From: Nostoc linckia FACHB-104
GTDB lineage: Bacteria; Cyanobacteriota; Cyanobacteriia; Cyanobacteriales; Nostocaceae
Direction: 5' to 3'
Assembly (NCBI RefSeq): GCF_014696615.1
Contig: NZ_JACJQJ010000040.1
Span: 1 to 64,000 of the forward strand
Length of the DNA: 64,000 bases
Every line of letters begins with the position of its first letter. The first letter of the stretch is position 1. Shown piece by piece: positions 40,396-51,549 of this stretch. The translations under genes were made by a program, and so were the position numbers. The notes below the pieces were generated by a model, which worked only from the letters and a program-made list of their open reading frames with translations, was not told the DNA's origin and did no database searches.

Positions 40396-41127
40396 GTGCT
40401 TAACAACATTAATCAATTCTGTGCCTCTCGTCAGTTGAAAATGCCTGCTGTTGCTTTAGTTATTGCTCTTGGTATTTTCGGTGAGCAAACTCAACCAGTA
40501 TTCAGTCAGCAAATAGAAGTAAATTCTCAAAATAACTCTGCTAGTGTTTTATCACAACTAAGAGAAGTAAAAGCGCAGAGAAATCAAGTTTGGGCAACTG
40601 CTGAAACGAGCAATAATATTGCTGAGTTTGTTAGTGAACCTAGCAGAGAATCGAACTTTCACACTTCAGCTAAAGGCTTAAAAACAGCACCTAAAACTAC
40701 AGCGATCGCTAGCAGTAACCAGAAATCTGCTAAAGAAGCCGCAAATGTGCCAATGAGTAATGTCCCCAACCGAGACGGCGTTTATTTATACGGTCAATCA
40801 CCAGCCGCAAACCAAATTGGACAAGGCTATATTGTCTTTGAGAAGCGCCAAGGTAAAGTGAATGGTGCGTTATATATGCCCAATTCAGAATTTAGCTGTT
40901 TTCAAGGCACAATTGACCGCTCTGGAGAATTAGCAATGACGGTTAATGGTTCCGCAGATGAAAGTACTTCAAATGAAGTAGCTACCAGGAACACAATACC
41001 TACCATTAGTGAGGAGGAGCTAAGTAGCTATCCTTACTCTGTGGCGCTGCAAGATTATCATCAAATCAAGTCTATTAGTGCCAATGACCGCCGCATTTTG
41101 CAAATGTGTAATCAATCTTCAAACTAA
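40396..41127 (+). CDS. secreted hypothetical protein
   Basis: 243 aa; signal-like N-term MPAVALVIALGIFGEQTQPVFS; C-term DGVYLYGQSPAANQIGQGYIVFEKRQGKVNGALYMP. Confidence 0.7.
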   Translation: MLNNINQFCASRQLKMPAVALVIALGIFGEQTQPVFSQQIEVNSQNNSASVLSQLREVKAQRNQVWATAETSNNIAEFVSEPSRESNFHTSAKGLKTAPKTTAIASSNQKSAKEAANVPMSNVPNRDGVYLYGQSPAANQIGQGYIVFEKRQGKVNGALYMPNSEFSCFQGTIDRSGELAMTVNGSADESTSNEVATRNTIPTISEEELSSYPYSVALQDYHQIKSISANDRRILQMCNQSSN

Positions 41128-41156
41128 TACCGCCGTGCGGTAGTCAAAAATTGTAG

Positions 41157-41176
41157 AGACGCGATTCATCGCGTCT
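41157..41176. repeat. palindrome AGACGCGATTCATCGCGTCT, copy 3
   Basis: Identical 20 bp to the copy at 27588. Confidence 0.85.
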
Positions 41177-41373
41177 GTATTCAAGAGTCAAAAGTTAATA
41201 TTTTTGTATATTTGACGCAGGAATATTTGGTAGAAAAAATATCACCTGTTAAGCTATTGGATATACCTGTTAGAGAAATCCAAAATCTAAAATTCAAAAT
41301 TGTCTGATATGCAGCTTTATCTATAAATGATGAATGATGAATTATGTTGATTCGTCATTCATCATTCATCATT

Positions 41374-42054
41374 TTAATACTCAATTCCTGGTTGAGCTTT
41401 CACGCCTTGATCGCGGAAAGGATGCTTCACCAGAGTCATTTCTGTGACTAAATCGGCTCGTTCGATTAATGCGGCTGGTGCGCCTCTCCCGGTAAGAATT
41501 ACGTGAGTAGTTTCGGGTTTCTGTGATAAACCTGCTAATACTTGCTCAACTTGTAAATAACCCATTTTAAGCGCAATATTAATCTCATCCAATAAAACTA
41601 AGCGAAACTCTGGATTACGGATGTATTCTAATGATTTTTCCCAGGCGGATTGCGCTTTATCTAAATCGCGATCGCGGTCTTGAGTTTCCCAGGTAAAGCC
41701 TTCACCCATCGCATGAAATTCTAGCTGGTCTTGCCAATTACTGAACACCCGTTTTTCTGAAGGTTCCCAGGCTCCTTTGATAAATTGGACGATCGCAACT
41801 TTATAGCCATGACCAAGCGATCGCAACACCATCCCCAAGGCCGCAGTTGTTTTCCCTTTACCGTTACCAGTATTAACAACAATTAATCCTTTTGTCGGTA
41901 TAGCTTGTGCTATTCGCTGATCCTGAACTTCTTTCCGCCGCTGCATCTTTTTGCGGTATTGCTCATCACTTAAGGATGAAGACATTACCTCGTCAATTAC
42001 ACGTGCAATTTCTTTATCTGAATCGAATGCTTCTGGGGTATCGTTTTTCATCAA
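41374..42054 (-). CDS. cobO: cob(I)yrinic acid a,c-diamide adenosyltransferase (CobO/BtuR type)
   Basis: 226 aa; GLIVVNTGNGKGKTTAALGMVLRSLGHGYKVAIVQFIKG, LVLLDEINIALKMGYL, HVILTGRGAPAALIERADLVTEM. Confidence 0.95.
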   Translation of the reverse strand: MMKNDTPEAFDSDKEIARVIDEVMSSSLSDEQYRKKMQRRKEVQDQRIAQAIPTKGLIVVNTGNGKGKTTAALGMVLRSLGHGYKVAIVQFIKGAWEPSEKRVFSNWQDQLEFHAMGEGFTWETQDRDRDLDKAQSAWEKSLEYIRNPEFRLVLLDEINIALKMGYLQVEQVLAGLSQKPETTHVILTGRGAPAALIERADLVTEMTLVKHPFRDQGVKAQPGIEY

Positions 42055-42148
42055 TTTGGTTTGAAGATACTGGCAATAACTTTAACAACGGAGAAAATGA
42101 AGTAAAATTTTGTTATTTAGTAAATTTTACTTATCTTATATTTCACAG

Positions 42149-43096
42149 ATGTTCCGGACAATCACACTGGAAAATATTGCAAATTTATTAGATTTTTTAA
42201 CATTATTTACGGACACAGAAGCACAGCTATATAACATAGAAACCGAACCCTTGACTTTAGATCCATATAGCTATTCTAAAGAATTTAATGAGTTCATTAC
42301 ATCTGTTTATCAAGAAAATTTTGTCATTGACTTTAATTGGATAGCTTGGCAAAATGAAGCGGAGCGTTTGGTGGCAAATCCAGAATTATTAATTTTAGCT
42401 AACCTTTCTACATTGCAGAAATTGTTAACAACTCACATGCGTAAAGAGCGCTTTGTTAGCGGTCATTTAGCTGCGATGATTAAGAATGGTCATTTTCTGG
42501 CAATCTTCCACAGACTGCAAGCAATTCATGCAGATTTAATGTTAGAAAAGTCTGACAATCAAGGAAAACAAAACATGATAAAGCAAATGTCAGTTTTTCA
42601 AGGCGATATTACTCAGCTACCAGTAGATGCAATTGTTAATGCTGCCAAAAATTCCCTACTGGGTGGTGGTGGCGTTGATGGCGCAATTCATCGTGCGGCT
42701 GGGCCAGAACTTTTGGCAGAATGTCGTCAGTTGCATGGTTGCGCTACAGGGGAAGCAAAAATCACCAAAGGTTACAAACTTCCAGCCAAATGGGTAATTC
42801 ACACTGTCGGCCCAGTCTGGCACGGAGGTAATCAAAGTGAAGATGAGATGTTAGCTCAATGTTATCGCAACAGCTTGACTTTGGCAGAACAATACCAACT
42901 TAAAACTATTGCTTTCCCAGCCATTAGCACAGGGGTTTATGGGTTCCCCTTGGAACGCGCCAGCAAAATTGCGATCGCAGAAGTCAACAAGTTTTTGAAT
43001 AGCCATCACTCTATAGAACAAGTGATTTTCGTTTGTTTTAGCCAAAGCGCCTATGATTGCTACATCAAAGGTGTGCAAGAAGTTGCAGAAAGCTAA
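42149..43096 (+). CDS. DUF6508-like N-terminal region fused to an O-acetyl-ADP-ribose deacetylase-type macro domain
   Basis: Start chosen at [17 protein letters not shown]; macro domain [45 protein letters not shown]...[17 protein letters not shown]. Confidence 0.85.
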   Translation: MFRTITLENIANLLDFLTLFTDTEAQLYNIETEPLTLDPYSYSKEFNEFITSVYQENFVIDFNWIAWQNEAERLVANPELLILANLSTLQKLLTTHMRKERFVSGHLAAMIKNGHFLAIFHRLQAIHADLMLEKSDNQGKQNMIKQMSVFQGDITQLPVDAIVNAAKNSLLGGGGVDGAIHRAAGPELLAECRQLHGCATGEAKITKGYKLPAKWVIHTVGPVWHGGNQSEDEMLAQCYRNSLTLAEQYQLKTIAFPAISTGVYGFPLERASKIAIAEVNKFLNSHHSIEQVIFVCFSQSAYDCYIKGVQEVAES

Positions 43097-43116
43097 TAAG
43101 CTGTCGTTAAATTGGG

Positions 43117-43734
43117 TCACTTAGCGTTATTGACAATCAAGTCGATCATCGTGTTAATCACGCGATCGCTCTCCATTGGTAAAATCTCTTTACCATGCAA
43201 TACATCCTGAACAATATGAAAATGCACTAATGACCCTAATAAAATCCTGGCCACTGCTTCTGGATCATTAATTTTCAGTTCAGGATGACTAGCAACGTAT
43301 TGAGTCAGGGTTTCGACAACGGGTTTAATCATGGCGCGCACACAAATCTGCGCTAACTCTGGAAAACGTCCAGATTCGCCGATTAACACCCGCATCAATG
43401 CCCGATGTTCTTGGTCTGCTACCATGTGCTCTAAGGCTTTGGTTCCTAACTGGCGTAATACAACTGTTGGTTCACCTTGGAGAGGTTCTGTACCAAATAT
43501 AGAGTTAAACTTTTGCCGTGATAAATGCTCAAGTAATACTTTAAATAGTTCTTCTTTATCCTGAAAGTGGCTGTAGACTGTGGCTTTAGACACCCCCGCA
43601 GCGACAGCCACTTTATCCATACTTGTACCAGCATAGCCATGCTTAAGGAACTCCTGCATCGCGCCTTGCAGAATTTGTTCCACTTTCTCAACTGAACTCT
43701 CGCGTTCTACTTCGTCAGCTTTTGTGCGTGCCAT
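43117..43734 (-). CDS. TetR/AcrR family regulator
   Basis: 205 aa; ILQGAMQEFLKHGYAGTSMDKVAVAAGVSKATVYSHFQDKEELF. Confidence 0.95.
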   Translation of the reverse strand: MARTKADEVERESSVEKVEQILQGAMQEFLKHGYAGTSMDKVAVAAGVSKATVYSHFQDKEELFKVLLEHLSRQKFNSIFGTEPLQGEPTVVLRQLGTKALEHMVADQEHRALMRVLIGESGRFPELAQICVRAMIKPVVETLTQYVASHPELKINDPEAVARILLGSLVHFHIVQDVLHGKEILPMESDRVINTMIDLIVNNAK

Positions 43735-43767
43735 TTGTGAATCAACTTTGCTTATAAATTATTTTAC

Positions 43768-43841
43768 TGGGGATTGGGTAATGGGGATTGGGGATTGGGG
43801 ATTGGGGATTGGGGATTGGGGATTGGGGATTGGGTAATGGG
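43768..43841. repeat. (GGGGATT)n tandem repeat
   Basis: ggggattggggattggggatt direct reading. Confidence 0.95.
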
Positions 43842-43908
43842 AGAAGAGGAAGATGTAGACGCTTTGCGGCTTCCCGCAGGGTGGGGGATGAAGAGAAAAT
43901 AACAAACA

Positions 43909-44023
43909 CTAATGACTAATGACCAATGACCAATGACCAATGACTAATGACCAATGACCAATGACCAATGACTAATGACCAATGACTAATGACCAATGAC
44001 TAATGACTAATGACCAATGACCA
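43909..44023. repeat. (TAATGAC/CAATGAC)n heptamer repeat
   Basis: actaatgaccaatgaccaatgacc direct reading. Confidence 0.95.
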
Positions 44024-44027
44024 CTTG

Positions 44028-44080
44028 ACTAAACTACTCGGTTTAGTTTAGCATGATTTTGAACTGGACGGTTTAGTTTA
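44028..44080. promoter_or_regulatory. candidate TetR operator: ACTAAAC-tactcg-GTTTAGT plus a second CGGTTTAGTTTA half-site
   Basis: Perfect 7-bp inverted repeat 44028-44047; CGGTTTAGTTTA repeated directly at 44039-44050 and 44069-44080, between tetR and devB-like genes. Confidence 0.6.
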
Positions 44081-44106
44081 ATTGCCGCCAGCAAGAGGGG
44101 AATACT

Positions 44107-45414
44107 ATGGCGCAAAACTGGAATTTAGCGGGTTTTCGAGCTTCCCAAACTGTCTTGAAGTCACCTGCAACCATAGCAATCATTACAGCTTTAATTACAG
44201 CAGGGGCTAGTGTTTATACGGTATCTAGGTTCCAAGCTGATTCTGTGAGAAAGCAAGAAGTAGCAGCGCCAATTCAACCAGTAGTAAAAACTGTAACTGT
44301 GTTGGGACGACTGGAACCGAACGGCGAGGTGATTAAACTATCTGCACCGACGGCTAATGAAGGAAATCGCGTAGAGCAGTTGTTGGTGAAAGAAGGCGAT
44401 CGCGTCAAAGTTGGACAAGTAATTGCGATAATGGATAGTCGCGATCGCTTACAGGCGAGTTTGGGTGAAGCGCAAAGACAGGTGGAAGTTGCTAAATCTC
44501 GTCTAGCGCAGGTAAAAGCTGGTGCAAAGCAGGGAGAAATTGCAGCGCGTCAAGCTACTATCAACCGTCTGCAAGTTGAACTAGCGGGAAGCATCAGAAC
44601 GCAACAAGCCACAATTAACCGTTTAGAAGCAGAACTGCAAGGACAACAGCAAAGTTTACAAGCCACCGTAGCACGTGTAGCGGCGGAGAAACGCAACGCG
44701 CAAGCTGATGTGCAACGCTATGAGAGTTTATATAAAGAAGGTGCTATTTCTAGTCAAGAAGTTGATCGTCGCAGATTAAGTGCCGAAACTTCTACCCAGC
44801 AATTTATCGAAAGCCAAGCCACCAAAGCCAGAACTGTCGCCACCCTAGAACAACAAATCAACGAAGCCAAAGCCAACCGTGACAAAACTATCGCTACTCT
44901 GGAACAGCAAATTAGTGAAGCCAAAGCCACCCTCAACCAAACTGCGGAAGTTCGTCCCACAGATGTAGCTAACGCGCAAGCCGAGGTAAACAGCGCTCAA
45001 GCTGCTGTCGAGAAAATTAGAGCGCAACTAAATCAAGCATATATTCGCGCTCCCAAAGCTGGACAAATTCTCAAAATTAATACCCGTGCTGGTGAAACTG
45101 TTGGCAATGATGGGATTGTGGAACTAGGCCAAACCGATCAGATGTATGCAGTTGCAGAAGTATACCAAAGTGATATTCATAAAGTGCGGCCTGGTCAAAA
45201 AGTCAAAGTCAGCAGCGATTCTCTTCCAGGGGAATTACAAGGAACCGTTGATTGGATCGGAATGCAGATACAACGGCAAAATGTGATTAACGCTGACCCT
45301 TCCAGTAATATTGACGCAAGAATAGTAGAAGTTCATGTGCGGTTAGATCAAGCATCCAGCACCAAAGCTGCTCAGTTTACCAATTTGCAAGTCAAGGCGG
45401 TGATTGAGCAATGA
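44107..45414 (+). CDS. DevB-like HlyD-family periplasmic adaptor
   Basis: 435 aa; GRLEPNGEVIKLSAPTANEGNRVEQLLVKEGDRVKVGQVIAIMD, coiled-coil hairpin, IRAPKAGQILKINTRAGE. Confidence 0.92.
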   Translation: MAQNWNLAGFRASQTVLKSPATIAIITALITAGASVYTVSRFQADSVRKQEVAAPIQPVVKTVTVLGRLEPNGEVIKLSAPTANEGNRVEQLLVKEGDRVKVGQVIAIMDSRDRLQASLGEAQRQVEVAKSRLAQVKAGAKQGEIAARQATINRLQVELAGSIRTQQATINRLEAELQGQQQSLQATVARVAAEKRNAQADVQRYESLYKEGAISSQEVDRRRLSAETSTQQFIESQATKARTVATLEQQINEAKANRDKTIATLEQQISEAKATLNQTAEVRPTDVANAQAEVNSAQAAVEKIRAQLNQAYIRAPKAGQILKINTRAGETVGNDGIVELGQTDQMYAVAEVYQSDIHKVRPGQKVKVSSDSLPGELQGTVDWIGMQIQRQNVINADPSSNIDARIVEVHVRLDQASSTKAAQFTNLQVKAVIEQ

Positions 45415-46586
45415 TTGGATTTATCTCTCAACTCCAGAGACGCACACCTTTAGGATGGTTGCAATTAAGTCATCAAAGAAGCCGTTTATTAGTTGCACTA
45501 TCAGGTATTGCCTTTGCAGATGTTCTCATGTTTATGCAGCTGGGGTTTCAGACTGCATTGTATGACAGTAACACCAGATTGCATCGCAGTATGCAAGCTG
45601 ACATTGTGCTTGTTAGTCCCCAAGCGCGTAACTTGGCGAATATGTCCAGCTTTACCAGACGGCGACTTTATCAAGCAATGGATTTCCCAGGGGTAAAGTC
45701 AGCTGAAGGTATGTATATTAATTTTGGCGATTGGAAGAATCCTCAAACTAAGAAAAAGACGGCGGTGCTAGTGATGGGATTTAACCCTGACAAGCAAGTA
45801 TTGGACTTACCAGAAGTTAACCGTCAAAAAGATACTGTCAAGCTACCAGATACAATGCTTTTCGATCGCGCCGCTAGAGGAGATTACCAAAATGCGATCG
45901 CCCAAATTAATAGCGGAAAACCTGTCACTACAGAAATCGACCGCCGCACAATTAGCATTAACGGCTTATTTTCTGTCGGTGCATCCTTTATTGCCGATGG
46001 TACATTAATTACTAGCGACCAGAACTTTCTCCGAGTATTTCCTAGACGAGATGCTAGCAGTCTGAGTCTTGGTTTAATTCAACTGCAACCAGGTTACAAC
46101 CCCAAGGAAACTGCTAACGCTTTAAAATCTCATCTGGGTACAGATGTCAAAGTTTTAACCAAAGCTGAATTTATTGAATTTGAAAAAGAATACTGGAAAA
46201 CCAACACTGCGATCGGCTTTATCTTCAGCCTCGGTGTAGGAATGGGATTCATGGTTGGCGTGATTATCGTTTATCAGGTTCTCTCCACAGATGTCAACGC
46301 CCACATGAAAGAATACGCCACCTTCAAAGCAATGGGTTACAACAACCTCTACTTATTAGGTATCGTCTTTGAAGAAGCGATAATTATGGCAATATTAGGC
46401 TTTCTACCTGGTTTCGGCGTGTCTATAGGACTATACGCACTCACACGGAACGCTACAAATTTACCTTTATATATGACCTTAGCCAGAGCCATCCAGGTAC
46501 AAGTACTCACCATCATTATGTGCATGATTTCCGGTGCGATCGCCACACGCAAAGTTCAATCTGCTGACCCCGCAGATATGTTTTAA
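45411..46586 (+). CDS. DevC-like ABC exporter permease
   Basis: 391 aa; RRTPLGWLQLSHQRSRLLVALSGIAFADVLMFMQLGFQTALYDSNTRLH; ATGA overlap with upstream gene. Confidence 0.94.
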   Translation: MIGFISQLQRRTPLGWLQLSHQRSRLLVALSGIAFADVLMFMQLGFQTALYDSNTRLHRSMQADIVLVSPQARNLANMSSFTRRRLYQAMDFPGVKSAEGMYINFGDWKNPQTKKKTAVLVMGFNPDKQVLDLPEVNRQKDTVKLPDTMLFDRAARGDYQNAIAQINSGKPVTTEIDRRTISINGLFSVGASFIADGTLITSDQNFLRVFPRRDASSLSLGLIQLQPGYNPKETANALKSHLGTDVKVLTKAEFIEFEKEYWKTNTAIGFIFSLGVGMGFMVGVIIVYQVLSTDVNAHMKEYATFKAMGYNNLYLLGIVFEEAIIMAILGFLPGFGVSIGLYALTRNATNLPLYMTLARAIQVQVLTIIMCMISGAIATRKVQSADPADMF

Positions 46587-46668
46587 ATGTTATTTGTCAT
46601 TTGTCATTTGTCATTTGGTAATGGGAATTAGATCCCCAGTCCCCAGTCCCCACTCCCCAATCCCTGCT

Positions 46669-47367
46669 ATGAATCCAGTAATCTCTATCCAAAATCTCGA
46701 CCACTACTTTGGTCAAGGTCAACTGAAAAAGCAAGTTCTGTTTGATATCAATTTAGAAATCAACGCTGGCGAAATTATCATCATGACTGGGCCTTCGGGT
46801 TCTGGTAAAACTACCTTACTAACCTTAGTAGGAGGCTTGCGTTCTGCTCAATCTGGTAGTTTGCAAATATTGGGAAGGGAACTCTGCGGTGCAAATGCAG
46901 CACAACTTACCGAAGCTAGACGCAGCCACGGCTATATATTCCAAGCGCATAACTTGCATGGGAGTTTGACCGCCCTTCAGAATGTGAGAATGGGATTAGA
47001 ACTGCATCAAGATATTTCACCCCAGGACATGAAACAGCGTTCTGCTGAAATGTTAGAGCAGGTAGGATTAGGACAGCGCCTCAATTACTATCCTGATGAT
47101 TTATCGGGGGGACAAAAACAAAGAGTTGCGATCGCACGTGCTTTAGTCAGTCGTCCTAAAATTGTGCTAGCAGATGAACCAACGGCGGCGCTTGATAGTA
47201 AATCCGGGCGAGATGTGGTTAACCTCATGCAACAATTAGCCAAGGAACAAGGTTGTACAATCTTGATGGTGACTCATGACAACCGGATTTTAGACATAGC
47301 TGATCGTATTGTTCACATGGAAGATGGGAAGCTAGCACAGGATCAGGCTGTAGCTGTAGCAGGTTAA
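46669..47367 (+). CDS. DevA-like ABC exporter ATP-binding protein
   Basis: Walker A GPSGSGKTT, LSGGQKQRVAIARAL, DEPTAALDSKSG; start chosen at MNPVISIQNLDHYFG. Confidence 0.94.
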   Translation: MNPVISIQNLDHYFGQGQLKKQVLFDINLEINAGEIIIMTGPSGSGKTTLLTLVGGLRSAQSGSLQILGRELCGANAAQLTEARRSHGYIFQAHNLHGSLTALQNVRMGLELHQDISPQDMKQRSAEMLEQVGLGQRLNYYPDDLSGGQKQRVAIARALVSRPKIVLADEPTAALDSKSGRDVVNLMQQLAKEQGCTILMVTHDNRILDIADRIVHMEDGKLAQDQAVAVAG

Positions 47368-47931
47368 AATTTGTTGATAATTTTCTGAGGCTGGTATCTG
47401 TTCTCTTCATTAGAGCGATCGCACAATTCTTTTAAAGCTAACGGTTAAGTAATACTTCATACTACAAAGTAATGTAATGCGGATTCAGGAAACAACATTG
47501 TTGTTTTCTGACTTTTATAATTAATGCATCTAAAAAGTGTTGTATTACTATTGGTAATCAAATTCAATTTTCATCTATAGATAACAGCCCTAATAATTTG
47601 CATTTATCAATAGAAATTAATCTGGTAAATTACATAGTTTAAAAATCAGCCAACACTCAATTAACCAGCTAATTATTGCCATGTAATTATTTATAGATAC
47701 CGTCTAATTATTTTTCTAAATATCATTGATTAATTATTAATTACTAAATAAAAAATCGTTAAAACTTCAATCTTTTTCTAGTATTTTCCTCAGCTTTGCG
47801 TACTTATACTGAGGGCAAGTGAAAATACTGTAAATAAACTATTATTATTTAATTTTATGCCATATTAGTAACTGTAGTTATTATTTATCAAGCAGTTAGA
47901 AAAAATAGCTGCTCAAAATATAAGTCAGTTT

Positions 47932-48663
47932 ATGCCAGCCAAAAGTCAACATTTTTTCAAATCACCACTGTTAGGAATAGCATTGATAATTTCATCATCT
48001 ATTGTTCCTATATCCATAACACCAGTGATGGCAGGAGTAACGTTTAAGCCGCCAGGAGCACAAGCACCTCAACGCTCATCTGGAGGAGGCTCAAGGGACG
48101 GTAATCTTTGTGGCTTTGGAACGAAAGTCTCTAATAGTACATCAGTTACACCTTTAGTACCCAATTCTAATATTGGCTTTACAGTTGCAGATCGTCCCAC
48201 AATATTTGTCTACCTTCCTGGGAGTAAAGCTCAAAAAGCATTATTTACTCTCCAAGATGACGGCGCGAAAACTTATTATCAGACAACCTTAACTTTGCCA
48301 CAAAAACCGGGAGTGATGGAAGTAAAAGTGCCAACTTCTGTGCCAGCGCTGAAAACAGGCAAAAATTATAAATGGTCTTTAGTTATGATTTGCACTGAAG
48401 AGCTAGACACAGATAGTCCTTGGGTAGGTGGATGGATTCGCCGTGTAGAAGCCGATCGCAGTTTAATTAATAAAAATAAAAAGCCAATATCACTAGAGCT
48501 AATTTCTAAATTAGCCGAGACTGGTATTTGGTATGATTCTCTTTCTATTCTGGCAGAATTAAGGCGATCGCAACCAAATAATCAAGCTTTAAATAATGCT
48601 TGGCAAGACCTTTTAAAGTCAGTTAATTTAAATGTAATTGCCAACGAACCACTTGTTAATTAA
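47932..48663 (+). CDS. DUF928-family secreted protein
   Basis: 243 aa; signal peptide; VTFKPPGAQAPQRSSGGGSRDGNLCG...LVPNSNIGFTVADRPTIFVYLP...WSLVMIC. Confidence 0.85.
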   Translation: MPAKSQHFFKSPLLGIALIISSSIVPISITPVMAGVTFKPPGAQAPQRSSGGGSRDGNLCGFGTKVSNSTSVTPLVPNSNIGFTVADRPTIFVYLPGSKAQKALFTLQDDGAKTYYQTTLTLPQKPGVMEVKVPTSVPALKTGKNYKWSLVMICTEELDTDSPWVGGWIRRVEADRSLINKNKKPISLELISKLAETGIWYDSLSILAELRRSQPNNQALNNAWQDLLKSVNLNVIANEPLVN

Positions 48664-48685
48664 TTAACTAATCATAACTAAAGCT

Positions 48686-48735
48686 AAAGTGGGGAGTAAA
48701 CAGTAATTAGATTATTCCCCACTTTCTACTTTTAT
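48686..48735 (+). terminator. hairpin between DUF928 and CHASE2 kinase genes (terminator or attenuator)
   Basis: AAAGTGGGGA...TCCCCACTTT, then a short weak T-rich segment. Confidence 0.5.
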
Positions 48736-48759
48736 AAAAGTATTAATTATTAATTAGAA

Positions 48760-51549
48760 ATGGGGTTATCGTTGAAAGAATTATTAGCAAATTTAGTTAG
48801 TACAGGTTTAATTAGGACAATTGTCAAACATTGGCGCTTTGTATTGATGACAGCTCCTAGCGTTACCGTATTGGTGATTGCTGGGGGAATGACAGGATTA
48901 TTTCAATTACTAGAATGGAGTACTATGGAGCAATTTTTTGCTCTACGTCCTCTAGAAACACCAGATAAGCGTATTCTGATTGTCACCATTGATGAAAAGG
49001 ACATTACCCAAGTTGGTAAGTGGCCGATTCCTGATGCTGTTTTAGCTCAACTCCTCACAAAACTCAAATCGCAACAACCAGCAGCTATTGGCATGGACAT
49101 TTATCGAGATTTGCCAGTAGAACCAGGATATCAAGAATTAGTCGCAGTGATGAAATCTACTCCTAACTTAATTGGTGTCAAGAAACTAGCAGGGGATAGC
49201 GTCGCTCCATCACCAACTTTATCTGCAAAAGGACAAATTGCGCTTTCTGATTTTGTGTTGGATACAGATGGTAAAGTGAGGCGGGGTTTGCTTTCGGCTG
49301 GCGATCGCAACGGGGATATTTTTTTAGGTTTAGCAGCGCGCTTAAGCTTAATTTATCTAGAACGTCAACATATTTCCCTAGAAGCAATAGATCAAACAGA
49401 GACTACCTTGCAATTAGGTAAAGCCATATTTACACCCTTGAAAGGTAAGGAGTTTATTTATCGCGGTGCAGATGTTGGCGGATACCAAATTCTATTGAAC
49501 TATCGAGGACACAAGAAGCATTTTGATACAGTTAAAATGCGGGATATACTGAATAATTCTGTTTCACAAGAGTTAGTGCGCGATCGCATTGTTTTGATTG
49601 GTACTACAGCTAAGAGTATCAATGACTTTTTTAACGTTGCTTATAATCCTAAGTTTCAGAATAATGGGGAACCAATGGCAGGGGTTGTACTTCACGCCAA
49701 TTTAACTAGTCAAATTTTAAGTGCAGCCTTGGATGGCAGACCTCTGATTCAGGTATGGTCTTCCCATAGAGAGTGGCTATGGGTTTTATGCTGGTCATTT
49801 ATCAGTAGTAGTCTGACTTGGCAATTATTGCACGTCAAATCTTTTGGTAAATGGAGATTGCCAGGATTACCTATAGTAGGAATTATCTTTGCAGCTGCTA
49901 CTGTTTTAGGTAGCAGCTATTTAGCTTTTTTAGCAGGGTGGTGGATTCCTAGCATTTCACCGTTACTAGCTGTCCTTCTCTGTGGAATTGTCATCACCAA
50001 TTTTTATAAACAATCGCAACTAGAAAAAGCAAATGAGGAATTACAGGAGTATTCTTACACCCTCGAGCAAAAAGTCAGCGATCGCACTCAAGAATTAGAA
50101 ATTGCTAAAATTGCTGCTGATGTTGCCAACCAAGCTAAAAGCGAATTTTTAGCTAATATGAGTCATGAACTGCGGACACCTTTAAATGGAATTTTAGGGT
50201 ATGCACAAATCCTCGAACGTTCTGACAAAATAGCGCCATCAGAATTAGATGGCATCAAAATTATTCATCAATGCGGTTCTCACCTACTCACTCTCATCAA
50301 TGATATTTTAGACCTGTCAAAAATTGAAGCTCGGAAGTTAGAACTGCACAAAACAGACTTTGATTTTTCTTTCTTTTTACTCGGAGTAGTAGAAATCTGT
50401 CGGATACGCGCTCAAGAAAAAGGTATCTCATTTATTTATCAATCAGATCCACAACTTCCTTTAGGAATTTATGCCGACGAAAAACGTTTACGGCAAGTTT
50501 TAATTAATTTACTTAGTAATGCAATTAAATTTACCGATATTGGTAGTGTAACTTTTAAAGTAGAACTATTACAAACAGACAACAATCATGACCAGATATT
50601 GAATAAAATTCGATTTCAAATTGAAGATACAGGTGTGGGCATGACCTCCGAACAGCTAGAAAAGATTTTTTTACCTTTTGAGCAAGTAGGAGATAAAAAT
50701 AAACAAGTAGAAGGGACAGGATTAGGATTAGCAATTAGCTGCAAACTAGCTGAATTAATGGGTAGCCAAATTAACGTAACTAGCACTTTATCAGTTGGGA
50801 GTAAATTTTGGTTAGATGTTAATCTAGAAGTGATTGCAGTAGCTCTTAATACTGCTACCATATCTCCTAAGAAAAAAATTGTGGGTATTCAAGATAAACA
50901 ACCAAAAATTTTAATTGTAGATGACCAAGGTGAAAATCGTTCTGTAATTATCAATCTCCTGCAATCAATAGGATTTATTTGCTGGGAAGCTACTAATGGA
51001 AAAGAAGGGTTAGAAACAGCCATAGAGATTCGTCCAGATTTAATTTTAACTGACTTAAAAATGCCCATTATGGACGGTTTTAAAATGATGCAAAATTTAA
51101 GAAATTTACATCATTTTAAAAATGTGCCAATTATAGTTTCCTCAGCTAGTGTCTTTGAAAATGACCAAACAAAAAGTTTAGCTGTGGGAGGTAATGAATT
51201 TTTGGCCAAACCCTTTGAGATAGATGATCTATTCAAAATTTTAGAAAAATATTTACACCTTACTTGGATTTATCAAGAAGATAGCAACTCAGCAGTAGAG
51301 CATGAAAATCAATCTTCTGAAAATCAAACAGAGCCAGTAATCATTGCTCCACCTTCCTCAGAACTTGATAAGCTGTTTGATTTAGCAATGAGAGGTAATA
51401 TTCACGGTATACAAATACTATTAAATGAAATTGAAGCTGCAGAGCCAAAATTTGCACCTTTTTGTTGCCAAATTAGACAACTAGCTGATAACTTTCAAAC
51501 TAAGCATATTCGTATACTTCTTAAATCTTATCAGGATATAAATTCATGA
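48760..51549 (+). CDS. CHASE2-TM-HisKA-HATPase-REC hybrid histidine kinase
   Basis: 929 aa; [32 protein letters not shown]...IGMDIYRD (CHASE2), [54 protein letters not shown]. Confidence 0.95.
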   Translation: MGLSLKELLANLVSTGLIRTIVKHWRFVLMTAPSVTVLVIAGGMTGLFQLLEWSTMEQFFALRPLETPDKRILIVTIDEKDITQVGKWPIPDAVLAQLLTKLKSQQPAAIGMDIYRDLPVEPGYQELVAVMKSTPNLIGVKKLAGDSVAPSPTLSAKGQIALSDFVLDTDGKVRRGLLSAGDRNGDIFLGLAARLSLIYLERQHISLEAIDQTETTLQLGKAIFTPLKGKEFIYRGADVGGYQILLNYRGHKKHFDTVKMRDILNNSVSQELVRDRIVLIGTTAKSINDFFNVAYNPKFQNNGEPMAGVVLHANLTSQILSAALDGRPLIQVWSSHREWLWVLCWSFISSSLTWQLLHVKSFGKWRLPGLPIVGIIFAAATVLGSSYLAFLAGWWIPSISPLLAVLLCGIVITNFYKQSQLEKANEELQEYSYTLEQKVSDRTQELEIAKIAADVANQAKSEFLANMSHELRTPLNGILGYAQILERSDKIAPSELDGIKIIHQCGSHLLTLINDILDLSKIEARKLELHKTDFDFSFFLLGVVEICRIRAQEKGISFIYQSDPQLPLGIYADEKRLRQVLINLLSNAIKFTDIGSVTFKVELLQTDNNHDQILNKIRFQIEDTGVGMTSEQLEKIFLPFEQVGDKNKQVEGTGLGLAISCKLAELMGSQINVTSTLSVGSKFWLDVNLEVIAVALNTATISPKKKIVGIQDKQPKILIVDDQGENRSVIINLLQSIGFICWEATNGKEGLETAIEIRPDLILTDLKMPIMDGFKMMQNLRNLHHFKNVPIIVSSASVFENDQTKSLAVGGNEFLAKPFEIDDLFKILEKYLHLTWIYQEDSNSAVEHENQSSENQTEPVIIAPPSSELDKLFDLAMRGNIHGIQILLNEIEAAEPKFAPFCCQIRQLADNFQTKHIRILLKSYQDINS

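Noticed and set aside
42055-42148. Cobalamin riboswitch upstream of cobO
   Set aside because: Too little space between the divergent starts and no B12-box-like sequence seen.
44754-45027. ORFs 44754-44960 and 44845-45027 (-)
   Set aside because: Shadow ORFs caused by the repetitive coiled-coil coding sequence of the DevB-like gene.
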